Positions 37,268-50,847 of a DNA stretch of 50,959 nucleotides are shown in pieces. Where the stretch lies: positions 1 through 50,959 of the forward strand of contig CAMYIN010000042.1 of assembly GCA_947258495.1 (NCBI GenBank), in the 5' to 3' direction. This stretch comes from an uncultured Gammaproteobacteria bacterium. GTDB taxonomy: Bacteria > Pseudomonadota > Gammaproteobacteria > Arenicellales > JAANXG01. Position 1 is the stretch's first letter, and each line of letters opens with the position of its first letter. The notes under the pieces were generated by a model. That model had not been told where the DNA came from. It made no database searches and was given only the letters and a program-made list of their open reading frames with translations. Made by a program: the position numbers and the translations under genes.

Positions 37268-38914
37268 ATGAAGTCCTCTTACAACGCAGATGTCTTGGTC
37301 ATCGGAGCCGGACTGGCCGGTCTGAGCCTGAGTTTGCGACTGGCGCAGGCGGGCCACCAAGTCACGATACTCGCCAAAGAAAAACTTACCGAAGGCTCCA
37401 GCCTGTATGCGCAAGGCGGTATCGCCGCAGTGCTCGGCGAACACGATTCGTTCGACGCACACATCCGAGATACCCTCGATGCCGGTGCAGGATTGTGTCA
37501 CACCGACGCAGTGGATTTTATCGTCCGCCGCGGCCCCGACAACGTTCACTGGCTTATCGATCAAGGCGTGGAATTCAGCCGCGAAAACGACGCCAGGGGC
37601 CAGCGGAACTTTCATTTGACGCGCGAAGGCGGTCATAGTCATAGACGAGTTATCCATGCGCAGGACGCGACGGGTCGAGCGGTGGAGAACACCTTGGAGT
37701 CGCAGGTGCGGGACCACGCCAAGATCCAGGTTCTGGAAGGTCATATCGCTGTGGACCTCATCAACGCCGGCAAGCTGCGATGCGAACCTCCGGAACGTTG
37801 CCTGGGTGCATATGTGCTCGACACCAGGGAAAATCATGTGTTTCCGATCGCCTCCCGTATGACCGTGTTGGCAACCGGCGGCGCCTCGAAGTCGTATCTG
37901 TACACCAGCAACCCCGATACCTCGACCGGCGACGGCATTGCTATGGCATGGAGGGCCGGTTGCCGGGTCAGTAATTTGGAATTCGTTCAATTTCACCCGA
38001 CATGCCTGTATCACCCGCATGCGAAGTCGTTTCTAATTTCGGAGGCGGTACGCGGTGAAGGTGCACGATTGGTACTGCCGGATGGATCTTCCTTCATGTC
38101 GCAACATGACCCGCGTGGCGAACTTGCTCCTCGGGATATCGTCGCGCGTGCCATTGACTACGAGATGAAACGCCACGGATACGATTGTGTGTATTTGGAT
38201 ATCACGCACAAGTCGCCTGAATTCGTTAAAGAGCACTTTCCAACCATCCACAAGCGATGTCTCAGTTTCGGCATCGACATGACGAAACAGCCGATTCCGG
38301 TGGTGCCGGCCGCGCACTATACATGCGGCGGCGTCATGACGGATCTGTGCGGTCGGACGGACCTGCAGGGGCTATATACCATCGGAGAATCCGGATTTAC
38401 CGGCTTACACGGCGCGAACCGGCTGGCGAGTAATTCGTTATTGGAATGCCTGGTACTCGCGGAATCGGCCAGCCGAGATATCAACGATCGTATCTCGGCA
38501 CCGGTGTTCGAGCTTACGGAGCTTCCGGCGTGGGACGAAAGTCAGGTAACCGATCCGGACGAGCAGGTAGTGGTGTCCCACAACTGGGAGGAACTGCGGC
38601 GCTTCATGTGGGATTACGTGGGAATAGTGCGAACCACCAAGCGACTGCGCAGAGCTCAGCGTCGCATCGGTCTACTGCAGGATGAAATCCGAGAATATTA
38701 TGTGAATTTTAAGATCAACGATGATCTCATAGAGCTCAGAAACCTCGTCATGGTGTCCGAGCTCATCGTGCAATCGGCGTTAAATCGAAAGGAGAGTCGA
38801 GGATTGCATTTTACGCTGGACTTTCCAGCTCTGGACGAAAGCTCCCACCCCCAGGACACGGTGCTCGTACCCGGCAATTTCGTCGGCAGTCACCTCGCCC
38901 CCGTCTGGCAGTGA
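37268..38914 (+). CDS. nadB: L-aspartate oxidase
   Basis: The product is 548 residues. It oxidises L-aspartate to iminoaspartate, the first step of de novo NAD synthesis. The FAD site is [19 protein letters not shown] at ~11-29. The flavoprotein signature is [17 protein letters not shown]. Active-site regions follow: [26 protein letters not shown], and [12 protein letters not shown] ~350. It is a paralogue of the SdhA flavoprotein encoded in this window. It lacks a signal peptide and is cytoplasmic. Convergent ygfX begins nine bases past its stop, with no clear terminator between. Confidence 0.96.
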   Translation: MKSSYNADVLVIGAGLAGLSLSLRLAQAGHQVTILAKEKLTEGSSLYAQGGIAAVLGEHDSFDAHIRDTLDAGAGLCHTDAVDFIVRRGPDNVHWLIDQGVEFSRENDARGQRNFHLTREGGHSHRRVIHAQDATGRAVENTLESQVRDHAKIQVLEGHIAVDLINAGKLRCEPPERCLGAYVLDTRENHVFPIASRMTVLATGGASKSYLYTSNPDTSTGDGIAMAWRAGCRVSNLEFVQFHPTCLYHPHAKSFLISEAVRGEGARLVLPDGSSFMSQHDPRGELAPRDIVARAIDYEMKRHGYDCVYLDITHKSPEFVKEHFPTIHKRCLSFGIDMTKQPIPVVPAAHYTCGGVMTDLCGRTDLQGLYTIGESGFTGLHGANRLASNSLLECLVLAESASRDINDRISAPVFELTELPAWDESQVTDPDEQVVVSHNWEELRRFMWDYVGIVRTTKRLRRAQRRIGLLQDEIREYYVNFKINDDLIELRNLVMVSELIVQSALNRKESRGLHFTLDFPALDESSHPQDTVLVPGNFVGSHLAPVWQ

Positions 38915-38922
38915 ACATTACG

Positions 38923-39333
38923 TCATCGCAGAAGAAATACTCTTAACCTGCGGAAGTTGTCATGGCCCGCTGAATGATCCGTCAAGATAATCGGGTGTCC
39001 TCTCCGTCTTGTTTTAGAAAACCGGACGAGGACGCAACCGGAGTTGAGATAGCAACCTGCGATTCGCATGCCGGATAAGCGTTCACCGTTACGACGATAA
39101 ATTGTCCAGGTTTCGTCGACTTCCAGAACCAGCGAAGCGATTGCCGACGGATGCGTTCGTGTCACGTGCAAAAGCGCGCACCGACGGTGGCTGACAACGA
39201 CCGCGGCGGCGGCGGCTAGTGTCAATAGAAACGGCAGTTGAACGTAACCAAGCAACGCCCCGGTAGCCAGATGTGCAAGGTGATTGAGTACCGCGAGTCG
39301 TCTATCGGTTCTTAGCGTTATGACTAGCGGCAT
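38923..39333 (-). CDS. ygfX: YgfX-like membrane protein (CptA family)
   Basis: The product is 136 residues. It overlaps sdhE by 32 bases, as ygfX does in other gammaproteobacteria. Two adjacent membrane helices lie at ~14-48 (LAVLNHLAHLATGALLGY, then LLTLAAAAAVVV), followed by a cytosolic beta-rich tail. The sequence LEVDETWTIYRRNGERLSG fits the family. In E. coli the protein was proposed as a toxin acting on FtsZ/MreB with SdhE as antitoxin; the claim is disputed and SdhE is now known for flavinylation. The identification rests mostly on position, size and topology. Confidence 0.75.
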   Translation of the reverse strand: MPLVITLRTDRRLAVLNHLAHLATGALLGYVQLPFLLTLAAAAAVVVSHRRCALLHVTRTHPSAIASLVLEVDETWTIYRRNGERLSGMRIAGCYLNSGCVLVRFSKTRRRGHPIILTDHSAGHDNFRRLRVFLLR

Positions 39334-39556
39334 CTCGAATCCGTTCGATGAGCCCCGCGAATTCCGCGTCCGAGGGCGATGTTCTTCCGTAGATCCAATC
39401 CATCAACGATGGGTCTGGAACTTCCAGCAGTTCCTCGAACTTTCTTTGCTCCGTCGTCGTCAACAGTCTGAAATCGTTTTCCAGGAATCCCTGCAGCGCA
39501 ATGTCCAACTCACGTACACCGCGCCGACACCGCCAACGTAACCGCGCGTTCGACAT
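39302..39556 (-). CDS. sdhE: FAD assembly factor SdhE
   Basis: The product is 84 residues, the normal size. It has the signature RGVRELDIAL (RGxxE motif) at ~12-21, needed for binding the flavoprotein, then FEELLEVPDPSLMDWI. SdhE promotes covalent FAD attachment to SdhA. It lies seven bases after sdhB on the same strand, so it is made together with its target. Confidence 0.95.
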   Translation of the reverse strand: MSNARLRWRCRRGVRELDIALQGFLENDFRLLTTTEQRKFEELLEVPDPSLMDWIYGRTSPSDAEFAGLIERIRDAASHNAKNR

Positions 39557-39563
39557 GCCGGCA

Positions 39564-40343
39564 CTAACGCCTCGAAACCAGGAGTTTCTTGATTTCTGCG
39601 ATCGCCCTCCCCGGATTCAAGCTCTTGGGACAGGTCCTGCTGCAGTTCATAATCGTGTGGCATCGATACAGCCGGAACGGGTCCTCGAGTTCGTCCAGAC
39701 GTTCGCCGGTCGCCTCATCACGACTGTCTACGATCCACCGATACGCCTGCAGCAGAGTGGCCGGCCCCAGGTACCGGTCTCCGTTCCACCAATAGCTCGG
39801 GCAACTGGTGGAACAACACGCACACAGAATGCACTCGTACAGCCCGTCCAACCGGCTGCGTTCCTCCTTGGACTGTAATCGTTCGCGATCAGGCGGTGCG
39901 GCGGTCTTGGACTGCAACCACGGCTTGATCGAGGCATATTGGGCATAGAAATGCGTGAGATCGGGAACCAGATCCTTGACCACGGGCATATGCGGCAGCG
40001 GATAGATTTTGACGTCTCCGTTCACCTCATCTATGGGCTTGGTGCAGGCGAGGGTGTTGGTGCCGTCTATGTTCATGGCACAGGAACCGCAGATACCTTC
40101 GCGGCAGGAGCGCCGAAAGGTCAGCGTTGGATCTACCTCGTTCTTGATCTTTATGAGCGCATCCAAGACCATGGGCCCACACCGATCCGTGTCCAGCGTG
40201 TACATATCGGTGCGCGGGTTTTCTCCGGCGTCGGGGTCCCAGCGATAGATCTTGAAGCGCTTTATGCTTTCCGCCTCCTGCGGTTCGGGATGCGTCAGGC
40301 CCTTCTTGATTTTGGAGTTTGCCGGCAGCGTGAATTCGACCAT
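39564..40343 (-). CDS. sdhB: Succinate dehydrogenase iron-sulfur subunit
   Basis: The product is 259 residues. It carries three clusters. The [2Fe-2S] is in [15 protein letters not shown] ~68. The 4Fe-4S starts with [12 protein letters not shown] ~157, and the 3Fe-4S uses [13 protein letters not shown] ~213. It moves electrons from FAD to quinone. The start [15 protein letters not shown] and end KKLLVSRR are standard. It sits 54 bases after sdhA. Together with sdhA/C/D it forms complex II. The sequence is closest to the gammaproteobacterial/mitochondrial-type SdhB. Confidence 0.97.
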   Translation of the reverse strand: MVEFTLPANSKIKKGLTHPEPQEAESIKRFKIYRWDPDAGENPRTDMYTLDTDRCGPMVLDALIKIKNEVDPTLTFRRSCREGICGSCAMNIDGTNTLACTKPIDEVNGDVKIYPLPHMPVVKDLVPDLTHFYAQYASIKPWLQSKTAAPPDRERLQSKEERSRLDGLYECILCACCSTSCPSYWWNGDRYLGPATLLQAYRWIVDSRDEATGERLDELEDPFRLYRCHTIMNCSRTCPKSLNPGRAIAEIKKLLVSRR

Positions 40344-40397
40344 TGCTGGAACTCTTGCTCGATTATGCTCGCTCGTTATCGTGTTGCGGCGATTGCG

Positions 40398-42185
40398 TTA
40401 ATACACCCGCGCCTTCGGCGGTATGGGTTCCACTTCTTCGGTAAGGGTGTAATCGTGAACCGGACGATAATCGATGCGCAATGGACCTGCGTCGTCTAGC
40501 CACGCGAGCGTGTGTTTCATCCAATTGTCGTCGTCTCTTTCCGGACAGTCCTCACGCGCATGCCCACCGCGACTTTCCTTGCGATTACTCGCGGAATGAA
40601 TGGTCACCACCGCTTGTCGCAGCAGATTGTCCAGTTCCAGCGCCTCCGCCAGGTCGGTATTCCAAATCATGGACCTGTCGACGACCTTCACATCCGAAAA
40701 GGATTCCCAGACCTCGGACATTCTTGCCATACCTTCCTCCAGTACCGAACCGGTACGAAATACCGCGCAATTGTTCTGCATCGTTTTCTGCATGTTCAGC
40801 CGAATCTCCGCGGTCAGCAGGGAGCCGTTTGCGTTACGTATTCTGTCCAGCCGCTCCAAACTCGCCTCGGTAGAATCCTTGAACGTAGATCGCGTTGCCT
40901 CGCCGGGCTGAATTGTTTCCGCAGCCCTGTGCGCCGCGGCGCGCCCGAAGACGATCAGATCCAACAGCGAATTCGACCCCAGGCGATTCGCGCCGTGCAC
41001 CGACACGCAGGCCGCCTCGCCGATAGCCATCAAACCCGGCACCACGTGATCGGGGTTGCCGTCGTGCGACGTCAGGACTTCGCCGTGATAATTGGTGGGA
41101 ATGCCACCCATGTTGTAGTGCACGGTGGGTAATACCGGTATGGGCTCTCTGGTAACGTCAACGCCTGCAAAGATCTTGGCGGTTTCCGAAATCCCCGGAA
41201 GACGCTCGGCGAGCAAGTCGGGGCCGAGGTGTTCCAGATGCAGAAAAATGTGGTCTTTGTCCGCGCCTACGCCGCGACCGTCCCGAATCTCCAGCGTCAT
41301 GGAACGCGAAACGACGTCCCGGGACGCCAGGTCCTTGGCGTTGGGGGCGTACCTCTCCATGAAACGCTCGTCTTCCGAATTCGTCAGGTAGCCGCCCTCT
41401 CCTCGGGCTCCCTCCGTGATCAGGCAGCCTGAGCCGTATATTCCGGTAGGATGGAACTGGACGAACTCCATGTCCTGCAGGGGCAGGCCGGCACGCAAGA
41501 CCATGGCGTTGCCGTCTCCCGTGCAGGTATGCGCGGAAGTGCAGGAGAAATAGGCGCGCCCATAACCGCCCGTCGCCAGAACCACCAGCTGGGCGCGGAA
41601 ACGATGGAGCGTGCCGTCTTCGAGGCACCAGGCCAAGACACCTCCGCACTCACCGTCTTCCATCAACAGATCAAGAGCGAAATATTCTATATAAAACGTC
41701 GCGTCGTGTTTCAGCGACTGCTGATAGAGCGTGTGCAAAATCGCATGCCCCGTACGATCCGCGGCGGCGCAGGTGCGCATTGCCTGCCCCTGGCCGAAAT
41801 GCGTCGTCATCCCGCCGAAGGCGCGTTGATAAATCTTGCCGTCCTCGGTACGGGAAAAAGGAACCCCGTAGTGCTCCAGCTCGATCACGGCCGCGGGGGC
41901 CTCTCGACACATGTATTCGATAGCGTCTTGATCTCCGAGCCAATCGGAGCCTTTAACGGTGTCGTACATATGCCAGCGCCAGTCGTCCTCACCCATATTT
42001 CCCAGTGCCGCGCTCATGCCGCCCTGCGCCGCCACCGTGTGGCTTCGCGTCGGAAAGACCTTGGTGATGCAGGCGGTGGACAACCCCGCAGCAGCCATAC
42101 CAAACGTCGCGCGCAGACCGGCGCCTCCGGCGCCTACGACTACGACGTCGTAGCTATGGTCGACGATCTGATATTCTCGGGTCAT
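40398..42185 (-). CDS. sdhA: Succinate dehydrogenase flavoprotein subunit
   Basis: The product is 595 residues. It oxidises succinate to fumarate. The dinucleotide fold is [20 protein letters not shown] ~14. The covalent-FAD His is in [15 protein letters not shown]. Catalytic parts follow: [29 protein letters not shown], and the Arg-rich [20 protein letters not shown]. The C-terminus ends [10 protein letters not shown] as usual. All key elements are intact. It is three bases after sdhD. Confidence 0.98.
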   Translation of the reverse strand: MTREYQIVDHSYDVVVVGAGGAGLRATFGMAAAGLSTACITKVFPTRSHTVAAQGGMSAALGNMGEDDWRWHMYDTVKGSDWLGDQDAIEYMCREAPAAVIELEHYGVPFSRTEDGKIYQRAFGGMTTHFGQGQAMRTCAAADRTGHAILHTLYQQSLKHDATFYIEYFALDLLMEDGECGGVLAWCLEDGTLHRFRAQLVVLATGGYGRAYFSCTSAHTCTGDGNAMVLRAGLPLQDMEFVQFHPTGIYGSGCLITEGARGEGGYLTNSEDERFMERYAPNAKDLASRDVVSRSMTLEIRDGRGVGADKDHIFLHLEHLGPDLLAERLPGISETAKIFAGVDVTREPIPVLPTVHYNMGGIPTNYHGEVLTSHDGNPDHVVPGLMAIGEAACVSVHGANRLGSNSLLDLIVFGRAAAHRAAETIQPGEATRSTFKDSTEASLERLDRIRNANGSLLTAEIRLNMQKTMQNNCAVFRTGSVLEEGMARMSEVWESFSDVKVVDRSMIWNTDLAEALELDNLLRQAVVTIHSASNRKESRGGHAREDCPERDDDNWMKHTLAWLDDAGPLRIDYRPVHDYTLTEEVEPIPPKARVY

Positions 42186-42188
42186 CGA

Positions 42189-42572
42189 TCAGACTCCAAC
42201 CGCGATCCGGAGCAGCAGAACCGCCGCCACCAGCGTAATCAGCAAGGTGACGAAATTCAGCCCTATGAGGCTCGTCATCTTCAACCATTCCGTATGCACG
42301 TAATCCTCAATTATTACTTGTACTCCGAGCAACGCATGATAAAAGGCGGTTAGCACGAACATGATCAGCAGTGACGCGACAATCGGTGACCGCATCCACT
42401 CGACCACCGTCTGATGGTCGGCACCGGCGAGGGAGGCGAGCGAAAACACGAACCAAACACTCAGCGGCACAAGCGCCACGGACGTCACCCGTTGCCACCA
42501 CCAATGGGAAACACCCTCCTTGGAAGACCCCAAACCGATCGCTCTGCCCAGGGGCGAACGCAAACTCATCAT
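42189..42572 (-). CDS. sdhD: Succinate dehydrogenase membrane anchor SdhD
   Basis: The product is 127 residues. ATG at 42572 or 42569 both overlap the sdhC stop; GGAGG lies 6-9 bases upstream. Three membrane helices are visible (ALVPLSVWFVFSLASL, IVASLLIMFVLTAFYHALLG, LIGLNFVTLLITLVAAVLLL). The heme/quinone segment is FYHALLGVQVIIEDYVHTEW. It anchors the complex and binds quinone with SdhC. Confidence 0.94.
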   Translation of the reverse strand: MMSLRSPLGRAIGLGSSKEGVSHWWWQRVTSVALVPLSVWFVFSLASLAGADHQTVVEWMRSPIVASLLIMFVLTAFYHALLGVQVIIEDYVHTEWLKMTSLIGLNFVTLLITLVAAVLLLRIAVGV

Positions 42573-42967
42573 CCTGCCCCTCCGCGAGCGGCGTAGCCGA
42601 GCAGCCAGGTGAACACGGTCAATCCCACCGAGGCCGCCACCACAACCCAACCCGACTTGTACAACACCGGAATGTCGAGGCCGAGGCCCGCGTCCCAAAG
42701 CAGATGACGGATCCCGTTCAGCAAGTGATAAAACAATGCGTAGCACCACATGAACACGGCCGCGCGCCCGAGGATGCCGCCGAAAATCTCCTGGGATGCG
42801 GCGAAGGCGTCGGCGCCGTCGGCGACCGCCCAAAACCAATACACCAGTACCGGCGCGCCCAGAGCCAGAAACACGCCGGTGGCGCGGTGGGTAATCGACA
42901 ACACCGACGTCAGTTGTGGGCGGTAGACCTGGAGGTGGGGCGACAACGGACGGTTGGTCGGCGTCAT
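42569..42967 (-). CDS. sdhC: Succinate dehydrogenase cytochrome b556 subunit
   Basis: The product is 132 residues. The start NRPLSPHLQVYRPQLTSVLS is the family signature, followed by SITHRATGVFLALGAPVLVY. The heme ligand His is in YHLLNGIRHLLWDAG at ~84-98. There are three membrane helices. It is the first gene of sdhCDAB and its stop overlaps sdhD. Confidence 0.96.
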   Translation of the reverse strand: MTPTNRPLSPHLQVYRPQLTSVLSITHRATGVFLALGAPVLVYWFWAVADGADAFAASQEIFGGILGRAAVFMWCYALFYHLLNGIRHLLWDAGLGLDIPVLYKSGWVVVAASVGLTVFTWLLGYAARGGAG

Positions 42968-43003
42968 TCTGTTATTCTGGTTCCATTAATCAATTTTATG
43001 GCG

Positions 43004-43009
43004 ATTATA
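43004..43009 (-). promoter_or_regulatory. Candidate -10 element of the sdh operon
   Basis: TATAAT on the minus strand (43009-43004) stands 37 bases before the sdhC start. The -35 region is weak, so an activator may be needed. Confidence 0.4.
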
Positions 43010-43073
43010 CGCTACCTTATAAAACCGCGACGATGCAAGCGAACATGCCGGGCGTCGACACGCCGGCGCGCAA

Positions 43074-43352
43074 CTAGAAATCGACACAACGACCTTTGCG
43101 TTCCCAGTCTCCGTAGCGCGTCGGTTCGGGGCCGGTCGGCCCCCCTATTTCCTTCGGCTTGTTGCGACGTCGCGGCACGGGCGTGCGGGCGTGGTCGTCC
43201 CCGGGAACGGCTTCAGGATGATGCTTGTTTTTCTTTGTCACGGTAAGATGGTGCAACGCAATAAACCGGTATTCTGTACTGAATTGCGCCTCCATGACAA
43301 GCACGACGCCCGTCTTCCCTTGGCGCATTCCAAGTCTGCTACGATAGCGCAT
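43074..43352 (-). CDS. DUF1674 / SDHAF4-like succinate dehydrogenase assembly factor
   Basis: The product is up to 92 residues; the start is uncertain (a Met at residue 20 or a GTG near residue 37 could be used). The C-terminal 25 residues give the call: KEIGGPTGPEPTRYGDWERK followed by CVDF, the DUF1674/SDHAF4 signature. In mitochondria and alphaproteobacteria SDHAF4 binds the flavinylated SdhA and shields it until SdhB joins. It lies 106 bases upstream of sdhC on the same strand, so a role in complex II assembly is well supported by both motif and place. The N-terminal part is not conserved. Confidence 0.82.
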   Translation of the reverse strand: MRYRSRLGMRQGKTGVVLVMEAQFSTEYRFIALHHLTVTKKNKHHPEAVPGDDHARTPVPRRRNKPKEIGGPTGPEPTRYGDWERKGRCVDF

Positions 43353-43483
43353 GCACCCAGGCGCGGCTACGGGTCTTGCGCGTTACGCCACGCTCGTTGC
43401 GGACTTCCGGCGATTGCGGTGGAAACGCGTTTTCAGGGACCAGGCCGTAGCCGGTATTGATCTCAAATTCACAAGCGTGTCCT

Positions 43484-44425
43484 ATGCTTAACGACAATTT
43501 TCTATGTGATTTATCGATGCTGGCGTGGATAAACGTCGACGGCGACGAGGCGGAATCTTTCCTCCAGGGCCAACTCACGAACAACGTGAACGACCTCGAC
43601 GGCGCCCACAGCCAACTGCACGGGTACTGCAATCCCAAAGGAAGGCTGATCGCGGTCCTGCGCATCGCCAGGCGCGGCGGAGGATTCTTGGCGCAGCTTC
43701 CGGCTATGCTCGCCGGTCCTGTGGTAGAGCGCTTGCGCCAGCACGTCCTGCGCGCGCGCGTCGAAATCGAGCGTGTGGACGATCTTGTCGGCTTGGGCCT
43801 CGCCGGGCATGAGGCGGTCGCGCGGCTCGCCGGCGAACTTGGTGCCCTGCCGGAATCCAACAGCGGATTCCGTCACCACGGCGATTTGGCGATCTGGCGC
43901 GTGCCGGGGCCGGTTCCGCGGCTACAGCTGCTGGGGCCGGAAGCCCACATCCGCTCCCTGCGCCAAAGTCTGGAACGTGACCTGGCGAGCGCCGCGAGCC
44001 AAGGCTGGGCGCTGTTGGATATCTACGCCGGGATCCCCCAGATACAACCTGAAACCAGCGAACTGTTCGTTCCGCAATCGGTCAACCTCGACCTCGTCGG
44101 CGGCGTCAGTTTCAAGAAGGGCTGTTATACCGGCCAGGAAATCGTGGCCCGCATGCATTATCTGGGAAAACCGAAGCAGAGGATGATCCGCGCCGAGGTC
44201 GTCACCGATGTTGGCCCCGAACCCGCCGCTAGGATCTATTCCCCTGAGCACGGAGAGCAGAGCGCCGGGACCGTAGTGCAGGCGGAGCCCGCTGGACCAG
44301 ACCGTTTCGAAATCCTGGCGGCAGTTCAGATCGCCGCTTACCGGAGCGGTCAAATGCTGCTCAATTCCACCGCGGGTCCGGCGCTGCAGCCCAAGTCGCT
44401 GCCCTACGAATTGAACCTGGATTGA
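43484..44425 (+). CDS. ygfZ: Folate-binding protein YgfZ
   Basis: The product is 313 residues from the ATG at 43484. It has the YgfZ/GcvT-like fold and the signature KGCYTGQEIVARMHYLGKPK with the conserved Cys at ~209. YgfZ is a folate-dependent factor that supports iron-sulfur enzyme activity and some tRNA thiolation. Its place next to the sdh locus fits support of SdhB clusters. It is convergent with ftsB, three bases away. Confidence 0.94.
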   Translation: MLNDNFLCDLSMLAWINVDGDEAESFLQGQLTNNVNDLDGAHSQLHGYCNPKGRLIAVLRIARRGGGFLAQLPAMLAGPVVERLRQHVLRARVEIERVDDLVGLGLAGHEAVARLAGELGALPESNSGFRHHGDLAIWRVPGPVPRLQLLGPEAHIRSLRQSLERDLASAASQGWALLDIYAGIPQIQPETSELFVPQSVNLDLVGGVSFKKGCYTGQEIVARMHYLGKPKQRMIRAEVVTDVGPEPAARIYSPEHGEQSAGTVVQAEPAGPDRFEILAAVQIAAYRSGQMLLNSTAGPALQPKSLPYELNLD

Positions 44426-44428
44426 ATG

Positions 44429-44734
44429 TCACCGCGCGATGGGGGCGGGCGGCAGTTGCTGGTCGATGACTTGATAGAAGATCTCGCCGGGTTTGATCAT
44501 ACCCAGCTCGGAACGCGCGCGTTCCTCCAGGGCGTCGCTCCCTTGTTTTAGATCGATCACCTCGGCGTGCAGCTTCTGATTGCGTTCGCCAAGTTCAGCG
44601 TTGTCCTGTTTCTGTAGGACAACACTTTGCTCCAGTTGCCGCAGCTTGACGATACCGTGGGGACCGAGCCATAGGGAATACTGCAGATAAATTAACAGCA
44701 GAGCAAGCAATCCCAATATGAGCTTTATTATCAT
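44429..44734 (-). CDS. ftsB: Cell division protein FtsB
   Basis: The product is 101 residues. One N-terminal membrane helix (IIKLILGLLALLLIYLQYSL) is followed by a periplasmic coiled coil (LRQLEQSVVLQKQDNAELGE and EVIDLKQGSDALEERARSEL). It ends GMIKPGEIFYQVID, the family pattern. FtsB links FtsQ and FtsL in the divisome. It follows eno as in other gammaproteobacteria, with 23 bases between. Confidence 0.96.
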   Translation of the reverse strand: MIIKLILGLLALLLIYLQYSLWLGPHGIVKLRQLEQSVVLQKQDNAELGERNQKLHAEVIDLKQGSDALEERARSELGMIKPGEIFYQVIDQQLPPAPIAR

Positions 44735-44757
44735 CCGTTAGCCGTTCAGCAATCGTT

Positions 44758-48665
<3,908 letters not shown>

Positions 48666-48691
48666 CTACAAATCCAATTCGCAATGCGCTG

Positions 48692-50074
48692 TTACAGCGG
48701 GCGGACATCGATCGCGATGCCCGCCTCCCCGGTGCGCGCGACATAGGGCTCGCAATACCAGTATCCCCCTACCGCGGCGATCTCTTCGCGCACGTAGATC
48801 AATGGAATACGTTCCCGAACCCAGGGAGGTACGCGATGCTGTTGAAGTAATTTCTTCAGCTTGCTGTGGTGATCGCGATCGGGTAAGCGGCATCGCTCGC
48901 CTCCACGACGCCAGCGAATCGTCGCCGATAGGGGTGTGCGATCACGGGCCAGACCGTGGCCCTGTACCGGAACCGGCACCAGTTGCACCATCAGTTCCGG
49001 TATCGGCATCGTCGTCCGCAGGTCCCAGGACTTGGCCTCCGGCGTCTCGCCGCGAGGTGCCGTTTTCAGCAGGTACAGCCAATCGTCGTAGCGGCGAACC
49101 GTGGTCTGAGACCACTGCAGCGACGCGCTCGACGGCGGGCGCTTGCGCACGAATCCGGCGATCAGCAACTGCAATTGCCGCTGCGTCGGGCGGTCGAAGC
49201 CCCGCAGACGAAACCAGTAAGCGAGGAAATTGCTGAGTCGCCGGCGCGACACTTCGCTGAGGGGCGATAGGCGCAACTGATATCCCGGCCCCGACAGGGG
49301 GTGCGCAGGCCTCTCCTGGGTAGCACCCAGATCCTCCGCCGCAACTTCGTCCAGCAACGCCTGGGTCTTTTGCAAACGCATAGCGGTGGCGGCAAGCACC
49401 TCGACCACCCCCGGCCAGCGTTGCTGCAGCATGGGTAGAACCCTGAGCCGAATCAGGTTTCTCGAGAAGCTCAGTTCATAGTTTGAACTGTCTTCGATCC
49501 AGTCCAGCCGATGTCTGTACGCATAGGCCTGGATCTCCCGGCGCCCGTGCCGCAGCAACGGCCGCACGATTCGAAGCCGCCCGAAATCCGCGCTGCGGCG
49601 CATTGCGGATAATCCACGAACCCCGGAGCCCCGCACCAGATTGAGCAGTACGGTCTCCGCCTGATCGTCGCAATGGTGCGCCAACATCAGACAAGCACCG
49701 TCCGGCACGCACACCTCGAACCAGCGGTAACGCGCTTCCCGCGCGCGTGCCTCCGGGCCCGGTCCGCCCTCCACGGAAATCTGCAGGCGCTCGCTGTGGA
49801 AAGGCACTGACCACTGCGCGCACAAATGCGAACAGAAACCTTGCCACGAGTCCGCATCAGGGTGCAGTCCATGGTGGGCGTGCAGCGCCGTCAGTTCAAT
49901 GGCGGACACGTTTCGCAGCGCACACAGCAAATGCAACAGGACGACGGAGTCCATGCCCCCGCTGAGACCGACAGCGATGTGCGCGTTGGGAGGTATCTCG
50001 AGAGACGTGAAAACGGTTTGGTGAAAGATTTCCGCGTCTAATTCACGGCCGGGGTTGTAACCGGCGTGGGTCAT
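48692..50074 (-). CDS. tilS: tRNA(Ile)-lysidine synthase
   Basis: The product is 460 residues. The ATG at 50074 overlaps the accA stop as ATGA. It attaches lysine to C34 of tRNA-Ile (CAU). The ATP-pyrophosphatase loop is [16 protein letters not shown] ~35-50, with [19 protein letters not shown] ~130. A C-terminal TilS substrate-binding domain follows ([12 protein letters not shown] ~385, [13 protein letters not shown]). It is found between accA and pyrG as in other gammaproteobacteria. Confidence 0.96.
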   Translation of the reverse strand: MTHAGYNPGRELDAEIFHQTVFTSLEIPPNAHIAVGLSGGMDSVVLLHLLCALRNVSAIELTALHAHHGLHPDADSWQGFCSHLCAQWSVPFHSERLQISVEGGPGPEARAREARYRWFEVCVPDGACLMLAHHCDDQAETVLLNLVRGSGVRGLSAMRRSADFGRLRIVRPLLRHGRREIQAYAYRHRLDWIEDSSNYELSFSRNLIRLRVLPMLQQRWPGVVEVLAATAMRLQKTQALLDEVAAEDLGATQERPAHPLSGPGYQLRLSPLSEVSRRRLSNFLAYWFRLRGFDRPTQRQLQLLIAGFVRKRPPSSASLQWSQTTVRRYDDWLYLLKTAPRGETPEAKSWDLRTTMPIPELMVQLVPVPVQGHGLARDRTPLSATIRWRRGGERCRLPDRDHHSKLKKLLQQHRVPPWVRERIPLIYVREEIAAVGGYWYCEPYVARTGEAGIAIDVRPL

Positions 50075-50847
50075 CCCTGCGTTTGATATCTGCCGTATCC
50101 CATCAAGCGTTCGTATCGGCGTGCGAGCAGGTCGTCCGTCGACATCTGCGACAATTCCTTCATCTGCTTGGTGAGCGCCTGTTTCAGCGTTCTCGCCATC
50201 TTGCCGAGATCACGGTGTGCACCGCCCAGGGGCTCCGGTACCACCTCGTCTACAAGACCGAGTTTCTGCAAGCGCTCCGCGGTCATACCCAAGGCTTCGG
50301 CCGCATCCGGGGCCCTTTCCGAGGCTTTCCAGAGGATGGATGCGCATCCTTCGGGGGAAATCACCGAATACGTGGCGTACTGCAGCATCAACAGACGATC
50401 GCATACGCCTATTGCCAGCGCTCCACCGGATCCGCCTTCGCCGATAACGGTGGACACTATGGGGACCCGAAGTTCCGCCATGGTATGGAGATTCCGCGCG
50501 ATGGCTTCGCTCTGTCCACGCTCCTCGGCCCCCACGCCGGGATATGCTCCGGGCGTGTCTATGAAGGTAATGACCGGCAGCTGAAAGCGCTCGGCGAGGC
50601 GCATCAATCGCAGTGCCTTGCGGTAGCCCTCCGGTCTCGGCATGCCGAAATTACGGTGGACCTTTTGCTTCGTATCCCGACCTTTCTGATGCCCCAGCAA
50701 CATGACGGCGCGGCCGTCGAGCCTGGCGAGCCCACCGACGATGGCGTGATCGTCGGCGAACATGCGATCGCCGTGGAGTTCCTGGAAAGCTTCAAAAATA
50801 GCGGGGTAGTAATCGAGCGGATACGGCCTTTGCGGGTGGCGCGCCAA
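50071..50847 (-). CDS. accA: Acetyl-CoA carboxylase carboxyltransferase subunit alpha (N-terminus disrupted)
   Basis: This intact part covers the conserved AccA core from [13 protein letters not shown] onward (258 residues), versus ~317 in complete proteins. Motifs: [73 protein letters not shown] and [11 protein letters not shown]. All belong to the carboxyltransferase fold that, with AccD, moves carboxyl from biotin to acetyl-CoA. The only possible start in this frame, TTG at 50847, is inside the conserved domain and is not a real start. The missing N-terminal segment continues upstream in frame but holds two stops (next entry). It overlaps tilS by four bases. Confidence 0.93.
   Translation of the reverse strand: MARHPQRPYPLDYYPAIFEAFQELHGDRMFADDHAIVGGLARLDGRAVMLLGHQKGRDTKQKVHRNFGMPRPEGYRKALRLMRLAERFQLPVITFIDTPGAYPGVGAEERGQSEAIARNLHTMAELRVPIVSTVIGEGGSGGALAIGVCDRLLMLQYATYSVISPEGCASILWKASERAPDAAEALGMTAERLQKLGLVDEVVPEPLGGAHRDLGKMARTLKQALTKQMKELSQMSTDDLLARRYERLMGYGRYQTQG

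Noticed and set aside
38923-39556. sdhE/ygfX as a toxin-antitoxin system
   Set aside because: SdhE is a flavinylation factor next to its target genes, and the toxin claim for YgfX is disputed. It is reported as a sdh accessory pair instead.
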